From assembly GCF_900102375.1 (NCBI RefSeq), contig NZ_FNBO01000002.1, positions 124,001 to 188,000 of the forward strand: a stretch of 64,000 nucleotides of DNA. The letters run 5' to 3'. This DNA is from Halorubrum xinjiangense. Lineage in GTDB: Archaea > Halobacteriota > Halobacteria > Halobacteriales > Haloferacaceae. Shown piece by piece: positions 16,460 to 25,450 of this stretch. A program made the position numbers and the translations under genes. Within the stretch, counting starts at the first letter, position 1, and every line of letters begins with the position of its first letter. The notes under the pieces were generated by a model. That model did no database searches, had not been told where the DNA came from, and saw nothing but the letters and a program-made list of their open reading frames with translations.

Positions 16460-17458
16460 ATGTTCGCGACGCTGCCGGACCTCCTCCGACTGCTCGTCGT
16501 CCCCGTCTTCGCGTGGGCGGCGATTCGGGACGTCCGGACTCGGCGCCTCCCGAACCGGCTGTGGCCGCCGCTGTACCTGTTCGGCGCGCTGCTCCTGATC
16601 TGGGAGGCGGTCTCGCTGTGGCCGTTCGCCGGGTTCGACGGGCGGGTGTTCCTCCTTCGGGCCGCGATCAGCCTGCTGTTCGTCGCGCCGCTCGGCTACG
16701 CCTTCTGGTACCTCGGCGCGTTCGGCGGCGCCGACGCCAAGGCGATGATCGCACTTGCGGTGATCTTCCCGACGTTCCCGGCCTACGAGGTCGGGGGGCT
16801 CGTCTTCCCGCTCGTCGACACCGACATCGGTGTGTTCTCGCTGACGGTCCTCACGAACACGGTGCTGCTCGGCCTCGCGTACCCGGCCGGGCTCGCCCTC
16901 CGCAACCTCGTCCGCGGCGAGGTCTCGTCGAGCATGTTCCTCGCGCGCCCGGTCGCGACCGACTCGCTGCCCGACCGCCACGGCCGACTGTTCGAGGACC
17001 CGGACGGGCCGACCAGAAGCGGGCTCGACCTCGACGCGCTCCGGATGTACCTCCGCTGGCGCGGGCTCACGCTCGCGGCCCTGCGGCGCGACTCCGACGA
17101 GCTGCGCGACCCCGACTCGGTCGGCGAGACGTTCGACCCGACCGACGGCGGGACCCACGTCGGGCCGCGGACCGATGGGGGGCGCGCGGTCGACGCCGGA
17201 ACCGACGGCTCGGCCGGCGCGCCCGCCGACCTCGACGACCCATGGGCGGCCGAGCGCTTCCTCGACGACATCGACCACGGCGCCTACGGCACCGACGCCG
17301 CGACGCTCCGCGACGGCCTCGACGTCGTCGCCCGCGAGGACCGCGTGCTGGTCTCGCCCGGGATGCCGTTCGTCGTCCCGATGGCGGTCGGCCTCCTCGT
17401 CTCGCTGACGTTCGGCGACGCGCTGTTCGCGCTGCTCGGCGCGGTCGGGCTGGTGTGA
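16460..17458 (+). CDS. A24-family prepilin peptidase
   Basis: The 332-residue product starts MFATLPDLLRLLVVPVFAWA; a longer in-frame reading upstream is rejected. The two catalytic aspartates are in RDVRTRRLPN and in GGADAKAMIA (the GxGD-type motif), with about six helices. Such enzymes (PibD/FlaK/TpiD) cleave class III signal peptides of archaellins and type IV pilins at the membrane. An unusual hydrophilic insert of about 120 residues (RDSDELRDPDSVGETFDPTD onwards) precedes the last helix. No pilin or archaellin genes are in the window. Confidence 0.87.
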   Translation: MFATLPDLLRLLVVPVFAWAAIRDVRTRRLPNRLWPPLYLFGALLLIWEAVSLWPFAGFDGRVFLLRAAISLLFVAPLGYAFWYLGAFGGADAKAMIALAVIFPTFPAYEVGGLVFPLVDTDIGVFSLTVLTNTVLLGLAYPAGLALRNLVRGEVSSSMFLARPVATDSLPDRHGRLFEDPDGPTRSGLDLDALRMYLRWRGLTLAALRRDSDELRDPDSVGETFDPTDGGTHVGPRTDGGRAVDAGTDGSAGAPADLDDPWAAERFLDDIDHGAYGTDAATLRDGLDVVAREDRVLVSPGMPFVVPMAVGLLVSLTFGDALFALLGAVGLV

Positions 17459-17476
17459 GCCGGAACCGGCGACGCT

Positions 17477-18013
17477 ATTTATAAATGAGCGAGGCGGTGC
17501 GGCGGCGCGCGCCTCCGAGCGGCCGCCCTCGGCGGCCGCGAGTAGGGAGAGACCGAAGGTCTCTCTGACAGCCGGCGGCGGAGCCGCCGGCGAGAGCGCG
17601 TGCGAGGGACGCGGTGAGCGCTCGAAGAGCGCGAACCGCGAGGCTGGGGAGGCGTGAGGTGCGGTTGCGGTGCTGTGCGGGGTGGGACTCAAAGGGGCAG
17701 TCGCGAGGGCGAAGCACGACGACGCTAGGACCGCAGGAGCGAGCGAAGCGAGCGACGAGGACCGTGGTTCGAAACGGCGGAGCCGTTTCGTCATCGCCAG
17801 AAATCGGATATTTCTGGCTAGCAGTCAGAATCATTCGGATTCTGACGACATCACGAGACGCCTTCGGCGTCTCGAACGACAGCGAGTCGCGCGAGCCCTC
17901 GCGACTGGGGCTTTGGAGGCGCTCACCACCGATCCGCGATCAACTGTTTATAAGCGAGCGGCTTGGGCTTCGGAGGCGTTCACCGCCGCTCTGCTGTCAA
18001 CTACTTATAAATA
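17477..18013 (+). repeat. Structured repeat element, copy B
   Basis: It begins at ATTTATAAATGAGCGAGGCGG (17477). It contains stems such as GAGAGACC/GGTCTCTC and GCCGGCGGC/GCCGCCGGC, then GAGGCTGGGGAGGCGTGAGG from 17640 and CAAAGGGGCAG at 17690-17700. P2 arms CAGTCGCGAGGGC (17698-17710) and GCCCTCGCGACTG (17895-17907) are perfectly complementary. The long P2 interior holds a hairpin module (AAACGGC/GCCGTTT, CCAGAAAT/ATTTCTGG, GTCAGAATC/GATTCTGAC, CGAGACGCC/GGCGTCTCG). The tail has two units 57 bases apart and ends at CTTATAAAT (18004-18012). It fills the gap between the convergent prepilin peptidase and dnaG. Confidence 0.85.
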
Positions 18014-18037
18014 AACGACGACGACCGCATCGTCTCG

Positions 18038-19693
18038 TCAGCTTCCGGCGCGGAGGTCAGCCGCCGTCAGGACTCGCGTCCCAACCGGACGCTTCACGAA
18101 CTCGCCGAGGTCGCGGCCGACGACGTCGCCGACGCCGCGCTGGGCCGCAACGTCCAGCAGCCGCTGGTCGACGGTCCCGTCGACGACGACGGCGTGCGGC
18201 GCGGGGTCGGCGCCCTCGACCGCGTCGAACGCGTCCGCGGCGTCGACCTCGGCTAACACGTCGACCTCGTCGCCGAGGAGCCGCGCGCGGCCGGTCCCCT
18301 CGTCGACGACCTCGCTGACGTGCGCCGCGATCGATCGCGGCTCGTCAGTCGCGTCGGTCTCGTCGGTTTCGTCAGTCGCGTCGGTTTCGGCAGCCTCGTC
18401 GGTTTCGGCAGTCGCGTCGACCTCGTCGATTTCGACTGCGTCGTCGCTGGCGGCCTCATCGGGGTCGACTTCGCCGTCAGCATCTGGCTCCGTATCGACG
18501 GCCGATTCCGCGTTCGAAGCCGCGGTCGATTCGGCGTCCGACTCGCCGATCGGCTCCGACGCCTGATCGGGCTCGTCGGTCGCGGAATGGGGTTCGCCGG
18601 TCGCGGACTCGGGCTCGTCGGTCGGTGAGTCGTGGCCGTCGTCGGTGTCGGGCTCGACGCTCGCCGCCGCGCCGGTCTCGGCCGTCGCGTCGGCGTTGTC
18701 CGATTCGTCCGGGTCCTCCGCCTCCGAACCGGGTTCAGGCGAGGCGGGCGCCGAGGTCGAGGTCCCGGCCGAGTCGCCGCCAGCGGAGTCGCCCGGCACC
18801 GCACCGCCGTCGCCGACGCGGGCGACCGACCCGGGTTCGTCGCCGTCGGTCGCCTCGTCGTCGCTGGCGGCCGCTCGGAGGTCGGCGGCGTCCGCGAGGC
18901 TCGCGTAGGGGACCTTCCCGCGGAGCGCCTCGAAGACGGCGTCCCGGCCGAGGTCCTCGACGGACTCGCCGGGCGGCGCGAACGCGACGTAGTCGACTTC
19001 GCCGACCTGCGCGAGCTCGCGGAGGATGAGCTCGCCGCCGCGGTCGCCGTCGAGGAACGCCGTAACGGTCCGGTCGGCGGTCAGCTCTGCGACCGCCTCG
19101 GGGACGTTCGTCCCCTCGACGGCGACGGCGTTCTTGATCCCGCAGTCGAGCAGCGTGAGCACGTCCGCGCGCCCCTCGACGACGATGACGGCGTCGGAGT
19201 CGCCGACGCGCGGCCCGGCGGGGAGCCCCCGGTAGTCGACGATGCCCTCGACGCGCGCGGCGTCGCGCACCTCGTCTAACACGTCGCTGCTCCCGAGGCT
19301 CGTCTCCTCGAAGCCGCCGGCGATCAGCTCCTTGGCGCGCTCGACGACCTCGCGCCGCTTGGCCGCCCGCACGTCCTCGATGCTCGTCACCTCCACGGAG
19401 GCGTGACAGGGACCGATGCGGTCGATCGTCTCCAGCGCGGCCGCTAAGATCGCGGTCTCGACTTTGTCCAGGCTCGACGCGACGGTGACCTCCCCGAACG
19501 ACTGGCCGTTCTCGGACTCGACGGAGACGTCGATCCGGCCGACGCGCGAGGACTCCTGGAGGTCCCGGAGGTCCAACTCGTCGCCGAGGAGCCCCTCCGT
19601 CTGGCCGAACACCGCGCCGACGACGTCGCTCCGCTCGACGACGCCGTCGGCCGCGATGGTGGCGTGTATCAGGTATTTCTCTGTGTCTTTCAT
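18038..19693 (-). CDS. dnaG: Archaeal DnaG-like primase (exosome-associated) with a long acidic linker
   Basis: I start it at MKDTEKYLIHATIAADGVVE, the conserved archaeal DnaG start. The product is 551 residues. The TOPRIM domain carries VIVVEGRADVLTLL and FLDGDRGG. Archaeal DnaG has a TOPRIM-type primase fold and in studied archaea associates with the RNA exosome. Between the TOPRIM half and the C-terminal domain (IAAHVSEVVDEGTGRARLLG) lies about 170 residues of Asp/Glu/Thr/Ser repeats such as DETDETDATDE. The gene ends just beyond repeat copy B. Confidence 0.92.
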   Translation of the reverse strand: MKDTEKYLIHATIAADGVVERSDVVGAVFGQTEGLLGDELDLRDLQESSRVGRIDVSVESENGQSFGEVTVASSLDKVETAILAAALETIDRIGPCHASVEVTSIEDVRAAKRREVVERAKELIAGGFEETSLGSSDVLDEVRDAARVEGIVDYRGLPAGPRVGDSDAVIVVEGRADVLTLLDCGIKNAVAVEGTNVPEAVAELTADRTVTAFLDGDRGGELILRELAQVGEVDYVAFAPPGESVEDLGRDAVFEALRGKVPYASLADAADLRAAASDDEATDGDEPGSVARVGDGGAVPGDSAGGDSAGTSTSAPASPEPGSEAEDPDESDNADATAETGAAASVEPDTDDGHDSPTDEPESATGEPHSATDEPDQASEPIGESDAESTAASNAESAVDTEPDADGEVDPDEAASDDAVEIDEVDATAETDEAAETDATDETDETDATDEPRSIAAHVSEVVDEGTGRARLLGDEVDVLAEVDAADAFDAVEGADPAPHAVVVDGTVDQRLLDVAAQRGVGDVVGRDLGEFVKRPVGTRVLTAADLRAGS

Positions 19694-19794
19694 GATGGGT
19701 GAATGGTGATGGCGGGCGGTAGCGCCCGTCCGTGTATGGTTGCGCTCCTCGCGGAAAATAGCTATCGCCACGCCCCTCCGGCGCCGGCTATTGA

Positions 19795-19827
19795 AGAGAA
19801 TTTCTCTCCAATACTTGAGTTCGAACT
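19795..19827. promoter_or_regulatory. Two perfect palindromes between dnaG and the DUF3311 gene
   Basis: AGAGAATTTCTCT (19795-19807) and AGTTCGAACT (19818-19827) are perfect dyads in the 177-base divergent region. A TATA-like GTTTATAG (19845-19852) lies about 23 bases before the ATG at 19871. The dyads fit an operator for a dimeric regulator acting on either gene; which one is unknown. Confidence 0.45.
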
Positions 19828-19870
19828 TATCCGATAGTTCTTAGTGTTTATAGACGTACTATTATCGCAC

Positions 19871-20137
19871 ATGGTGCGCTTACGGAGCGATCTCGTGTGG
19901 ATACCGACGTTCGCAATACTCGTGGCGTTCGCAGTGCCGTGGCCGCTGTGGGGCGTCGATCGCGTCGTTGCGGGGCTGCCGGCCTGGATCTGGTGGCACG
20001 TGGCGTGGCTCGGGCTGTGCGCGGCCCTGTTCGCGCTGTTCGTCCGGAGCGGCGCGTGGGAGCGCGGGATGGGACGGCGGCCGGAATCGAGCGACGGTCG
20101 GAGCGGCGGCCCCGCGCCGGGGGGTGACCGGCGATGA
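19871..20137 (+). CDS. DUF3311 small membrane protein, partner of the sodium:solute symporter
   Basis: The 88-residue product starts MVRLRSDLVWIPTFAILVAF and has two helices (AILVAFAVPWPLWGV and AWIWWHVAWLGLCAALFALF). DUF3311 proteins are commonly encoded immediately before SSS-family symporters and are thought to be a small accessory subunit. Here the C-terminal GGDRR-stop coding sequence has been duplicated, so that the gene ends in the first of five linked stop-start junctions leading into the symporter gene. An earlier GTG lies inside the TATA box and is not used. Confidence 0.8.
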   Translation: MVRLRSDLVWIPTFAILVAFAVPWPLWGVDRVVAGLPAWIWWHVAWLGLCAALFALFVRSGAWERGMGRRPESSDGRSGGPAPGGDRR

Positions 20138-20229
20138 CGCTGGGGGGTGACCGGCGATGACGCTGGGGGGTGACCGGCGATGACGCTGGGGGGTGACCGG
20201 CGATGACGCTGGGAGGTGACCGCCCGTGA
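20119..20229 (+). repeat. 23-base tandem repeat making four 8-codon mini-ORFs with chained stop-start overlaps
   Basis: The unit ATGACGCTGGGGGGTGACCG plus GCG (23 bases) recurs from 20134. Starts at 20134, 20157, 20180 and 20203 each encode a nine-codon frame, MTLGGDRR-stop for the first three and MTLGGDRP-stop for the fourth. Every stop overlaps the next start by four bases (ATGA), and the last stop overlaps the symporter start (GTGA at 20226-20229). Each unit also carries GGGGGGTGA, a Shine-Dalgarno-like stretch. The original gene junction has been copied in tandem. Confidence 0.9.
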
Positions 20230-21710
20230 CGCTCGGCGTCTCGCTCGGGGTCGTCGTCGGCTACCTCGCCGTCGCGCTCGCGCTCGGTCTCGTCGCGTAC
20301 CGCGTCTCCGAGACGACGGCCGAGGACTACTACCTCGCGAGCCGGTCTATCGGGACGCTCGTCCTGCTTTTCACGACGTTCGCGACGCTGCTCTCGGCGT
20401 TCACCTTCTTCGGCGGCCCGAACCTCGCGTACGCCGCCGGTCCGGAGTGGTTGGTCGTGATGGGGACGCTCGACGGCGTCTTATTCGCCGTGCTGTGGTA
20501 CGTCATCGGCTACAAGCAGTGGCTGATCGGCGCCCGCAACGGCTACGTGACGCTCGGCGAGATGCTCGGCGACCGGTTCGGCTCGACCGGGCTGCGCGCG
20601 CTGGTCGCCGGGGTGAGCCTCCTCTGGCTGTTCCCCTACGTGATGCTTCAGCAGATGGGCGCCGGCGAGGCGCTCGTCGGGCTCACCGACGGCGCGGTCC
20701 CCTACTGGGGCGGCGCGGCGCTCATCACGGGGTTCATGATCCTCTACGTCGCCGTCGCGGGGCTCCGCGGCGTGGCGTGGACGGACACCCTTCAGGGCCT
20801 GTTCATGCTCTCTATCGTCTGGGTCGCCGCCGCGTGGATCGTCTCGGCGGTCGGGGGCGTCGGCGCCGCGACCGAGGGGATGCTCGCGGCACGACCCGAG
20901 TTCGGGAGCTTCGGCGGCGGGACGTACACGCCCGGGTTCATCGTCTCGACGGCGATCACCATCGCGTTCGGGGTGACCATGTTCCCGCAGATCAACCAGC
21001 GGTTCTTCGTCGCGAAGTCGGGCGCGGTGCTGAAGCGGTCGTTCGCGCTGTGGCCCGTGCTGGTGCTGCTGCTTTTCCTCCCCGCGTTCATGCTCGGCGC
21101 GTGGGCGGCCGGGATGCCGATCGAGGTGCCCGAGGGCGCGAACGTGCTGCCGGTCGTGTTGAACGAGTACGCGCCCGCGTGGTTCGCCGCGCTCGTCGTC
21201 GCCGGCGCGATGGCCGCGATGATGTCCTCCTCGGACTCGATGCTGCTCTCCGGGTCGTCGTACTTCACCCGCGACCTCTACCGACCGCTGATCGACGCGG
21301 ACGCCTCCGAGCGGCGCGAGGCGTGGATCGCCCGGATCGGCGTGGCGGCGTTCGCGACGCTGGCGTTCGTCGCGAGCCTGTTCCGCCCGGGGACGCTGAT
21401 CGAGGTGGGCGACACCGCCTTCTCCGGGTTCGCGCTGCTCGCGCTCCCCGTGATCTGCGCGCTCTACTGGCCGCGGACGACGCGCACCGGGATGATCGCC
21501 GGCGTCGCGGTCCCGCAGGTCGCGTACCTCGCGGTGGTGCTGTCGGCGGTCGTCGGCGCCGTCCCGACGCTCCCGCGGACCGTCCTCGGTGGCTGGGACG
21601 TTGCGCTCGGGCTGATGGTCCTGTCCGGTGCGCTGACGGTCGCGGTCTCGCTGGTCACCGCGCCGACCGAGGAGGGCGACGCCTCGCGGTTCGCGGTGGT
21701 AAGCGACTGA
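20226..21710 (+). CDS. Sodium:solute symporter (SSS family)
   Basis: The 494-residue product, starting with GTG as MTLGVSLGVVVGYLAVALAL, has about 13 membrane helices. Family hallmarks include TAEDYYLASRSIGTLVL, ITIAFGVTMFPQINQRFFVA and AMAAMMSSSDSMLLSGSSYFTRDLYRP around the sodium site. The transported compound may be a carboxylate, an amino acid or pantothenate and cannot be fixed from sequence. It is paired with the DUF3311 gene through a mini-ORF relay, so its translation may depend on reinitiation. The next gene is separated by repeat copy C. Confidence 0.9.
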   Translation: MTLGVSLGVVVGYLAVALALGLVAYRVSETTAEDYYLASRSIGTLVLLFTTFATLLSAFTFFGGPNLAYAAGPEWLVVMGTLDGVLFAVLWYVIGYKQWLIGARNGYVTLGEMLGDRFGSTGLRALVAGVSLLWLFPYVMLQQMGAGEALVGLTDGAVPYWGGAALITGFMILYVAVAGLRGVAWTDTLQGLFMLSIVWVAAAWIVSAVGGVGAATEGMLAARPEFGSFGGGTYTPGFIVSTAITIAFGVTMFPQINQRFFVAKSGAVLKRSFALWPVLVLLLFLPAFMLGAWAAGMPIEVPEGANVLPVVLNEYAPAWFAALVVAGAMAAMMSSSDSMLLSGSSYFTRDLYRPLIDADASERREAWIARIGVAAFATLAFVASLFRPGTLIEVGDTAFSGFALLALPVICALYWPRTTRTGMIAGVAVPQVAYLAVVLSAVVGAVPTLPRTVLGGWDVALGLMVLSGALTVAVSLVTAPTEEGDASRFAVVSD

Positions 21711-21782
21711 TCGTCTCTGGGTCGGGGCGTTGTCGTCCCGCGGTTCGTGTCTCCTCGCCGGCGGAGTGGTGGTGAACCCGGT
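21711..21782. other. Short spacer before repeat copy C
   Basis: These bases after the symporter stop carry no gene. They are GC-rich without a T-tract, so a terminator is not obvious, and the adjoining repeat may do that job. Confidence 0.4.
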
Positions 21783-22165
21783 CAAAGCCCCAGCCGCTCG
21801 CTTATAAATGAGTGATCGCGGATCGGCGGCGAACACCGCCAAAGCCCCAGTCGCTCGTTTATAAATGATACCTCGCAGATCGGTAGCGAATCCCTCCAAA
21901 GCCCCAGTCGCGAGGGCGACGCACGCTCGCTGCGCTCCTCACTCGGTCGCTCACTCCGTTCGCTCCCTCGTTGCGGTGCTTACGTCGCCTGCGCCGCCCT
22001 CGCGACTGCCCCTTTGAGTCCCACCCCGCCCCGCACGGCACCGCAGCCTCACACCTCCCCAGCCTCGTCGGTCGCCCTCCGCGTTGCTCCGGGCGACCGA
22101 CTCCCTCGCACGCGCTCCTCGCGGCCGCCGGAGGCGGCCGCTCGGAGGCGCGCGCCACCGCACTT
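21783..22165 (-). repeat. Structured repeat element, copy C (lacks the TTTATAAATGA end)
   Basis: It lies in reverse orientation. The tail units start CAAAGCCCCAG at 21783, 21840 and 21897 (57-base period), with TTATAAATGA between them. P2 arms at 21905-21917 and 21996-22008 are a perfect 13-bp match, identical to copy B. P1 arms are at 22067-22077 and 22091-22101 around a loop reading GGAGCAACGCGGA on the minus strand. A GGCCGCC-rich stem is near 22122. The GGCGGTGG-TTTATAAATGA terminus seen in A, B and E is absent, so this copy is truncated or diverged there. A 7-bp inverted repeat (22170-22176 with 22190-22196) follows. Confidence 0.82.
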
Positions 22166-22248
22166 GTCGGGGAACGTAGCCCGCCGAACCGTTCCCACCG
22201 CGCCGAAGCCGGCGAAAGCCAAAAGACCGTCTCGCCCCGACAACGCGT

Positions 22249-23109
22249 ATGAACGAGCCCGGTACCGAGGGCGTGTTGTTGGACCAGGAGACGCTCCACG
22301 GTCGGCTCGACGACGCGCCGCCCTGGCTCCGCGAGCACTACCGCACCTTCCGGGAGTCGATGCTCGGCGAGCGCGACGGGTCGCCGTTCCCCTGCTACTT
22401 CGGCATCGAGGTCGAGCGCGAGGGGGACCTCCTGTACGCCGCCTGCGAGTCGACCACGGACCCGGCCGCGCTGCTGCGGTTCCGGGACGTCCTCTTGGAG
22501 TACCTCGACAGCTACGAGGACCACGCCGACCGCGCGCCGCTCGCGGTGTTCTTCAGACCGCCCGACGACGAGCGCGGCGAGGCGCACTACCACGAGCGGC
22601 TCTGGCACGTGCTGGAATTCCTCCACGTCCACGACCCCGAGCCGTGGCCCGACGACATCCCGACCGACCCCGACACGCCGCGCTGGGAGTTCTGCTTCGG
22701 CGGCGAGGCGCTGTTCCCGACCTCGCGGGCGCCCTTCTACGAGGAGCGGAAGAGCCGGTACTCGCCCGTCGGCCTGGAGATCACCTTCCAGCCCCGCACC
22801 GTCTTCGAGGGGATCACGGCCGACACCGAGGCGGGCGAGCGCGCCCGCGAGACCATCCGCGACCGGATGGGCGACTACGACGGGGTCTGCCCCCACGCGG
22901 ACCTCGGCGACTGGGGCGCCGAGGGCGACCGCGAGTGGAAGCAGTACCTCTTCCGCGAGGACGACGACGCGAGCCCCGACGCCTGTCCCCTCGAACCGAC
23001 CCGCGACCACCCGAAGGCGCCCGCGTCGCTGCTCGAACCCGGCGCGTGGCGGCGGTTCGCAGATGGCGACCGGACCGATTCAGCTGTCGCGGGGCGCGCG
23101 GATGACTGA
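22249..23109 (+). CDS. YqcI/YcgG family protein
   Basis: The 286-residue product contains the YqcI/YcgG pattern: [58 protein letters not shown] and [20 protein letters not shown], ending with [10 protein letters not shown]. Members are cytoplasmic proteins of uncertain function; some relatives of this fold handle haem or small oxidised substrates, so no reaction is claimed. Conserved cysteine PCYFG and histidines [10 protein letters not shown] may bind a metal or cofactor. It overlaps the next gene by eight bases. Confidence 0.83.
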   Translation: MNEPGTEGVLLDQETLHGRLDDAPPWLREHYRTFRESMLGERDGSPFPCYFGIEVEREGDLLYAACESTTDPAALLRFRDVLLEYLDSYEDHADRAPLAVFFRPPDDERGEAHYHERLWHVLEFLHVHDPEPWPDDIPTDPDTPRWEFCFGGEALFPTSRAPFYEERKSRYSPVGLEITFQPRTVFEGITADTEAGERARETIRDRMGDYDGVCPHADLGDWGAEGDREWKQYLFREDDDASPDACPLEPTRDHPKAPASLLEPGAWRRFADGDRTDSAVAGRADD

Positions 23110-23668
23110 GGCGGCCGACCCCCCGACCGACGCCGTCCTCCTCCTCGTCGACTTCCAAGTCGGCTTCGACGAGCCGGGGTGGGGCGAGCGCAACAACCCC
23201 GACGCCGAGGCGGCCGCCGCCGGGCTCCTCGACCGCTGGCGCGCGCTCGACCGCCCCGTCGCGCACGTGCGCCACGCCTCGACGGAGCCGGACTCGACGC
23301 TGCGCCCGGACGCCCCCGGCTTCGCGTGGAAGCCGGAGACGGCGCCCGTCGACGGGGAGCCGACGTTCGAGAAGTCGGTCAACGGCGCGTTCCTCGACTC
23401 CGGGCTCGCCGAGTGGCTCCGCGAGGCGGGCCACGATTCCCTCGTCGTCTGCGGGCTGACCACCGATCACTGCGTCTCGACGACGACGCGCGAGGCGGAG
23501 AACCGCGGCTACGACGTGCGCGTCGTCGCCGACGCGACCGCGACGCACGCCCGCGAGGCGCCCGACGGCGAGCGGATCGATCCGGAGACCTCCCACCGCG
23601 TCGCGCTCGCACACCTGAACGGCGAGTTCGCGACCGTCGTCGAGAGTGCCGACCTGCTCGCGGACTGA
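23102..23668 (+). CDS. Isochorismatase-like cysteine hydrolase
   Basis: The 188-residue product starts [20 protein letters not shown] inside the end of the previous gene. The catalytic triad of the family is visible: Asp in LLVDFQVGF, Lys in FEKSVNGAF, and Cys in [20 protein letters not shown]. The conserved cis-peptide region [10 protein letters not shown] is intact. The family includes nicotinamidases, isochorismatases and amidases; the metal-site histidines of true nicotinamidase are not evident, so the substrate is open. It is cotranscribed with the YqcI/YcgG gene. Confidence 0.87.
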   Translation: MTEAADPPTDAVLLLVDFQVGFDEPGWGERNNPDAEAAAAGLLDRWRALDRPVAHVRHASTEPDSTLRPDAPGFAWKPETAPVDGEPTFEKSVNGAFLDSGLAEWLREAGHDSLVVCGLTTDHCVSTTTREAENRGYDVRVVADATATHAREAPDGERIDPETSHRVALAHLNGEFATVVESADLLAD

Positions 23669-23699
23669 CGGGAGTTCCCGCCGCCCGACGCGGTCCCGC

Positions 23700-25166
23700 T
23701 CAGTCGTCGGCGGCGTCCGCGGCCTCCGCGCCCCCGCCGCTCGCGCGCTCGGCCGCGTTCGCGAACATCCCGCGCCGCGTCGTGTACAGGAAGTACGCGC
23801 CCAGCCCGAGGAAGCCGACGACGTTCGAGGCCGCGACCGCCCAGAAAACGGCCTCGACGCCCCAGCCCAGCCCCGGCGTCACGGTGACGCCGAACGCGCC
23901 GAACGTCGTCGCGACCGGGACGGCCGCGACCGCGATCGGGAACCGGACCGCCCAGTACTTGACCAGGTCGGCGACGAAGGAGGTCCGGGTGCGGGACGCA
24001 CCGTTGAACCCCGCCAAGAGGGTGTACGTGCCGCCGAGCGCCCAGTAGGAGGCGCCGAGGATCCGGAGGTACGTCACCGCGAGGCCTCGCCCGTCGGCGG
24101 TGAGGTCGGGCGCGAGCAGGTCCGCGATCCCGCCGGCGAAGAGGAACTGGACCGCGCCGAGCGCGAGGAAACCGGCGACGACCATCCCGGTCCCGACCGC
24201 GGTCGTCCGGCGGGCGCGCTCGGGGGCATTCGCGCCGAGGTTCTGCCCGATCATCGACTGGGCGGCCTGCTGTATCCCGAGCGCCGGGACGATCGCGAGC
24301 GTCGCGACCCGCGCACCCACCGTGTACGCCGCGACGCCCGCGGCGCCGCCGGCGACCGCGACGAGGCCGACGACGAGGACGCGGACCAGCTCGCTCACGC
24401 CGCGCTGGCCGCCGAGCGGGAGCCCGACCGAGACGACCTCGCGGGCGGTCGCCGGGTCGAGCGCGAACGCCTCGCGGGTGAGCCGGAAGGTGTCGCGCCC
24501 GATTCCCGCGGCGTACCCGATGACCCACAGGAGGCCGGCCACGGCGGCCAGCGCGGTGCCGAGCGCGGCGCCGGCGACGCCCAGCTCCGGGACCGGGCCG
24601 ACCCCGAAGATGAGCACCGGCGCGGCCACGAGGTTGACGAGGACGCCGACGAGGCTCACGTGGAACACCGCGCGGGTGTCGCCGTACGCCGTGAAGCAGT
24701 TCTCGACGGTGTCGCCGACCGCGCCGACCGGGAGGACGGCGATCACGATCGCGAGGTACGTGGCGGTCGTCCCGGCCAGCGCCGGATCCGCCCCGAGCAG
24801 CGCCACCACCTCTTCGACGTAGATGACCACCGGGATCGCGACCGCCGCGGTGACCGCGAGCGCGACGAGCGCGCCGTTGACCGCGACGCGGCGCGCGCCC
24901 GCGTCGTCTCCGTCGCCGGCGCGCTGCGAGACGAGGATCTGGGTCCCGACCGCGCCGATCACCACCGTCGCGCCGAGCAGCGACTGGATCGGGAGGCTGA
25001 GCCCGACGGCGGCGACGGCGTCCTCGCCGACCCGCCCGAGCCAGAAGGTGTCGACCAGCGCGTTGGCGACGTAGACGACGTTCTGCGCGACGAGCGGCGC
25101 GGCGAGGACGAGCAGCACTCGCCCGACTGGCCCGTCCGTTATCGCCTCGCGGTCGACGTCCAGCAT
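23700..25166 (-). CDS. MATE-family multidrug/sodium antiporter
   Basis: The 488-residue product has twelve predicted helices. It begins MLDVDREAITDGPVGRVLLV and carries the typical LAAPLVAQNVVYVANALVDT, FWLGRVGEDAVAAVGLSLPI and SQRAGDGD segments, with an internal repeat of six helices (ALGIQQAAQSMIGQNLGANA). It exports cationic organic compounds in exchange for sodium or protons. It is convergent with the cysteine hydrolase gene (31 bases apart). A poly-acidic or C-terminal anchor is absent. Confidence 0.9.
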   Translation of the reverse strand: MLDVDREAITDGPVGRVLLVLAAPLVAQNVVYVANALVDTFWLGRVGEDAVAAVGLSLPIQSLLGATVVIGAVGTQILVSQRAGDGDDAGARRVAVNGALVALAVTAAVAIPVVIYVEEVVALLGADPALAGTTATYLAIVIAVLPVGAVGDTVENCFTAYGDTRAVFHVSLVGVLVNLVAAPVLIFGVGPVPELGVAGAALGTALAAVAGLLWVIGYAAGIGRDTFRLTREAFALDPATAREVVSVGLPLGGQRGVSELVRVLVVGLVAVAGGAAGVAAYTVGARVATLAIVPALGIQQAAQSMIGQNLGANAPERARRTTAVGTGMVVAGFLALGAVQFLFAGGIADLLAPDLTADGRGLAVTYLRILGASYWALGGTYTLLAGFNGASRTRTSFVADLVKYWAVRFPIAVAAVPVATTFGAFGVTVTPGLGWGVEAVFWAVAASNVVGFLGLGAYFLYTTRRGMFANAAERASGGGAEAADAADD

Positions 25167-25255
25167 CGAATCGTTCCGGTATTAGGAGGAGATAATAAAA
25201 GTATGCTGGTCGTGAACACGAACCGCTCGTCGGGGCGGCGTCCGGCGCTCCGGGG

Positions 25256-25370
25256 CGGAGCGCGTGCGGTCGGTTCGTCGGGGCGAAGCGCGTGCGGTCG
25301 GTTCACGGGACCAGAGCGCGTGCGGTCGGTTCACGGGACCAGAGCGCGTGCGGTCAGTTCGCCGGGTGAC
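25256..25370 (+). repeat. 28-base tandem repeat before the HEAT-repeat gene
   Basis: AGCGCGTGCGGTCGGTTC followed by a 10-base tail (GTCGGGGCGA, ACGGGACCAG twice, GCCGGGTGAC) recurs four times with a 28-base period. The constant 18 bases alternate with a semi-variable 10. There is no unique spacer, so it is not CRISPR. It lies in the 284-base gap between the divergent MATE and HEAT genes. Confidence 0.8.
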
Positions 25371-25450
25371 GGCGCTCGGCCCCTCGCACGCGGTCGTCGG
25401 CGCCTACGAAGGGAAACCTCTTAATGGACTACACACGGAGGTCGTGGTAT

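Noticed and set aside
20481-21899. Long minus-strand open frame opposite the symporter
   Set aside because: It is rich in Arg, Gly and His with no family match, as expected of the antisense of a high-G+C gene, and it runs through the repeat element.
25256-25370. Possible CRISPR array
   Set aside because: Units are 28 bases with no unique spacers, and no cas genes are in the window.
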